Shown piece by piece: positions 7,027 to 8,366 of a stretch of DNA of 8,366 nucleotides; the stretch's first letter is position 1, and each line of letters opens with the position of its first letter. A program made the position numbers and the translations under genes. Source of the stretch: Bryobacterales bacterium (GTDB taxonomy: Bacteria; Cyanobacteriota; Vampirovibrionia; Obscuribacterales; Obscuribacteraceae); contig CAJCHQ010001025.1 in assembly GCA_903970295.1 (NCBI GenBank), forward strand, positions 1 through 8,366, given 5' to 3'. The notes under the pieces were generated by a model, which did no database searches, had not been told where the DNA came from, and saw only the letters and a list, made by a program, of their open reading frames with translations.

Positions 7027-7055
7027 TTGAATACTCTCGATACATACACTATCTT
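7027..7055 (+). promoter_or_regulatory. Candidate sigma70-type promoter for the GT20 gene
   Basis: TTGAAT (7027-7032) and TATCTT (7050-7055) are separated by exactly 17 bases; each matches the -35/-10 consensus at four of six positions. Transcription would begin near 7062, giving a leader of about 215 bases. An alternative -10, TATAAAT at 7005-7011, matches better but has no good -35 at 16-18 bases. A promoter somewhere in this gap is likely because this is the first long gap after seven tightly packed genes; the exact site is uncertain. Confidence 0.3.
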
Positions 7056-7201
7056 TATTCCTGTAGTGCGATTACCTATTTGGCATCTTTTGGCACAAGT
7101 CAGGCGTACGGACAGGGCACGAATTTAGCGTCTTGCGAATCCCGGTCCGGAATGGCGATCAACCCACAGGATTTCACCGCGTCGGCGGCCATCTGTGAGT
7201 T

Positions 7202-7217
7202 CAGTGGTCAGCCACTG
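7202..7217 (+). other. Perfect 6-bp hairpin in the leader
   Basis: CAGTGG (7202-7207) and CCACTG (7212-7217) are perfect complements around the loop TCAG, with one extra T-G pair outside. It sits about 60 bases before the GT20 start and has no T-run, so it would be a leader structure, not a terminator. It may be chance. Confidence 0.35.
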
Positions 7218-7253
7218 GTTGCCCCGAGTCTCAATCAAAAACCAGGCGTTCAA

Positions 7254-7267
7254 CCTTCTCTAAGAGG
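7254..7267 (+). promoter_or_regulatory. Ribosome site AAGAGG with a possible masking stem
   Basis: AAGAGG (7262-7267) lies nine bases before ATG 7277 and decides the GT20 start. The bases just upstream, CCTTCT at 7254-7259, can pair with AGAGG if one T is bulged and the loop is three bases, which would hide the ribosome site. A ribosome finishing the upstream short frame would pass through and open it. The stem is short, so the effect is uncertain. Confidence 0.35.
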
Positions 7268-7276
7268 TCTTTCTTG

Positions 7277-8366
7277 ATGCCCACTGTCGCGCAAACTCTG
7301 CCACTGTTGACGCCAGTCTCCACCGAAGATCTGGGTCAACTGCAATTAAACCTGCCCTCACTGAAAGTGGTCTCCTATCGGGGTCCGGGCGAGTCAGGAG
7401 GAGTGTCGACGAGCTTGGGTCCAGTCGTGAAGAGACTCGGCACTAAGATCAATTGGTTCGCCGTTTCCGGAATGCCGACTGTGTCTAGCGCACAGTTCGA
7501 TTTTCATACCCCAGAAATTCCACCTGGGTTGTTAGACAAGCATCACCGCATATCGGCTGGTTATCTTTGGCCTCTGCTGCATGGCATACCTGAAAAAGCG
7601 AGCTTCGATTCCGAAAATTGGAAAGCTTTCAGGCAAGTCAACGAGATCGTCGCCTCTGAGTGCCTTGACGTTTCGTCACAGAGTTTTCCCACATTATATT
7701 GGCTGCACGATTACGAAATCGCCCTGGTTGCGCCCCTGGTGGCAGTACATGCGGGCATTATTCTGACGCATTTCTGGCATGTACCGTGGCCTTCGCCCGA
7801 TGTCATTAGTGCTTCTCCCATCGCTCGAGAATTAGTTGATGCATTGCTGTGCAACAAAGTACTCGGCTTCCACACTGCCGAATACGCCACTAACTTTTTG
7901 AATACAGTGCAAGAACTTTTTCCAAATGCAATTGTCGATACTTTGCGCATGGAGGTTCGCCGCCGCCGCCTGCAAACTCGAATCGTGGTAATGCCTCTGG
8001 GCATCGACTTCGATTTATGGCAACGCCTGGCTAAATCAGCTCGCCCTCTAGCTGAAGCAATTTCAGTCAAACACGGACTGGCCAATCAAATCGTTCTTGG
8101 AGTCGATCGACTTGACTATTCAAAGGGCGTTTTGGAAAAGCTAAACGGTCTCGAAGAATTTTTCAGCCAGAATCCTCAATGGCTGAGACGGGTCAATTAC
8201 GTGCAGATCGGTCAGAAGCCGCAATCTCAGCACGAAGAATATTCATCTTACGCGAAGGCAGTTTCAGAAAAGATCACAGCCATCAATGAAAAGCTCGGCA
8301 CGCCCGAATGGAAACCGATTCTATATATAGAAAAGCACTTGGAACAAGAAGAATTGGCGGCCTGGT
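7277..8366 (+). CDS. GT20 glycosyltransferase, OtsA/GgpS group, 3' end cut
   Basis: The visible 363 residues (a full enzyme is usually about 460-500) match family GT20, GT-B-fold enzymes that move glucose from a nucleotide sugar to a phosphorylated acceptor: trehalose-6-phosphate synthase (OtsA) or glucosylglycerol-phosphate synthase (GgpS). Visible blocks: VVSYRGPGESGGVSTSL (31-47, glycine-rich loop), SAGYLWPLLHG (93-103), LYWLHDYEIALVAPL (140-154), THFWHVPWPSPDV (164-176), LVDALLCNKVLGFHTAEYATNF (187-208) and LGVDRLDYSKGVLEKL (274-289) with the donor-phosphate Arg278 and Lys283, then YVQIGQKPQ and WKPILYIEKHL. Compared with E. coli OtsA from memory, the acceptor Arg300 position is Gln316 and the Tyr76 position is His89; ISxxxxWPxLHxxP and FDSxxWxxFxxxN resemble cyanobacterial GgpS. 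AAGAGG supports ATG 7277. The product is probably cytoplasmic, making an osmolyte precursor. Which acceptor it uses is open. Confidence 0.9.
   Translation, partial: MPTVAQTLPLLTPVSTEDLGQLQLNLPSLKVVSYRGPGESGGVSTSLGPVVKRLGTKINWFAVSGMPTVSSAQFDFHTPEIPPGLLDKHHRISAGYLWPLLHGIPEKASFDSENWKAFRQVNEIVASECLDVSSQSFPTLYWLHDYEIALVAPLVAVHAGIILTHFWHVPWPSPDVISASPIARELVDALLCNKVLGFHTAEYATNFLNTVQELFPNAIVDTLRMEVRRRRLQTRIVVMPLGIDFDLWQRLAKSARPLAEAISVKHGLANQIVLGVDRLDYSKGVLEKLNGLEEFFSQNPQWLRRVNYVQIGQKPQSQHEEYSSYAKAVSEKITAINEKLGTPEWKPILYIEKHLEQEELAAW

Larger units (their letters stand above)
6915..7276 (+). other. 362-base gap: possible leader of the GT20 gene
   Basis: No confident gene lies here on either strand. On the + strand one frame stays open from 6978 to a TGA at 7275-7277 that shares its final A with the next ATG. 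Within it the only usable starts are TTG 7080 (65 codons) and ATG 7152 (41 codons), neither with a convincing ribosome site. The stretch also holds a promoter-like pair, a compact hairpin at 7202-7217 and a weak hairpin over the ribosome site. Bases 6915-7010 are relatively AT-rich and look like ordinary intergenic sequence. The simplest reading is a promoter plus a 5' leader of about 200 bases; a translated leader peptide is possible. Confidence 0.5.

Noticed and set aside
7581..8085. Open frames in other frames or on the minus strand across the GT20 gene
   Set aside because: They conflict with an uninterrupted 363-residue frame carrying all expected GT20 motifs.

Overview
The window reads as about 8.4 kb of a chromosome with seven co-directional (+) genes packed into one probable transcription unit, followed by a 362-base gap and the 5' part of an eighth (+) gene. 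I see no rRNA, tRNA, CRISPR array, transposase, integrase or phage gene. Base composition and codon style look even throughout, so nothing points to recent transfer. The palindrome GCGATCGC occurs four times and its core CGATCG eleven times, far above chance. That is the style of the cyanobacterial HIP1 element. Together with long TPR proteins, moderate GC and a glucosylglycerol-phosphate-synthase-like GT20 enzyme, it suggests the cyanobacterial lineage, perhaps a non-photosynthetic member (Melainabacteria/Vampirovibrionia such as Obscuribacterales). The taxonomic call is inference only.

Region 1 (1-5657) holds five genes with no confident named family: a TPR protein whose reading frame is open off the left edge; a second TPR protein with a signal peptide; two small proteins with two membrane segments each; and an exported protein with three repeats of an (h)xAG(T/S/A) beta-type motif and a long Pro/Ala/Met-rich tail ending in three 48-bp tandem repeats. 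The genes are 4, 61 and 30 bases apart, then overlap by 20 bases. Signal peptides, membrane segments and TPR scaffolds suggest a cell-envelope assembly, and this is the part of the window most likely to be undescribed.

Region 2 (5659-6914) holds two recognisable housekeeping genes directly joined to region 1: ubiX (flavin prenyltransferase, one base after the previous stop) and rimM (16S rRNA/30S maturation factor, overlapping ubiX by GTGA). rimM is separated here from its common partners rpsP and trmD, at least within the window.

Region 3 (6915-7276) is a 362-base gap with a candidate promoter, two small hairpins and a possible short ORF that ends on the start codon of the next gene. Region 4 (7277-8366, cut by the window end) encodes a GT20 glycosyltransferase of the OtsA/GgpS group. 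Its nucleotide-sugar site looks intact, but its acceptor-site residues look more like glucosylglycerol-phosphate synthase than trehalose-6-phosphate synthase, suggesting a compatible-solute role.
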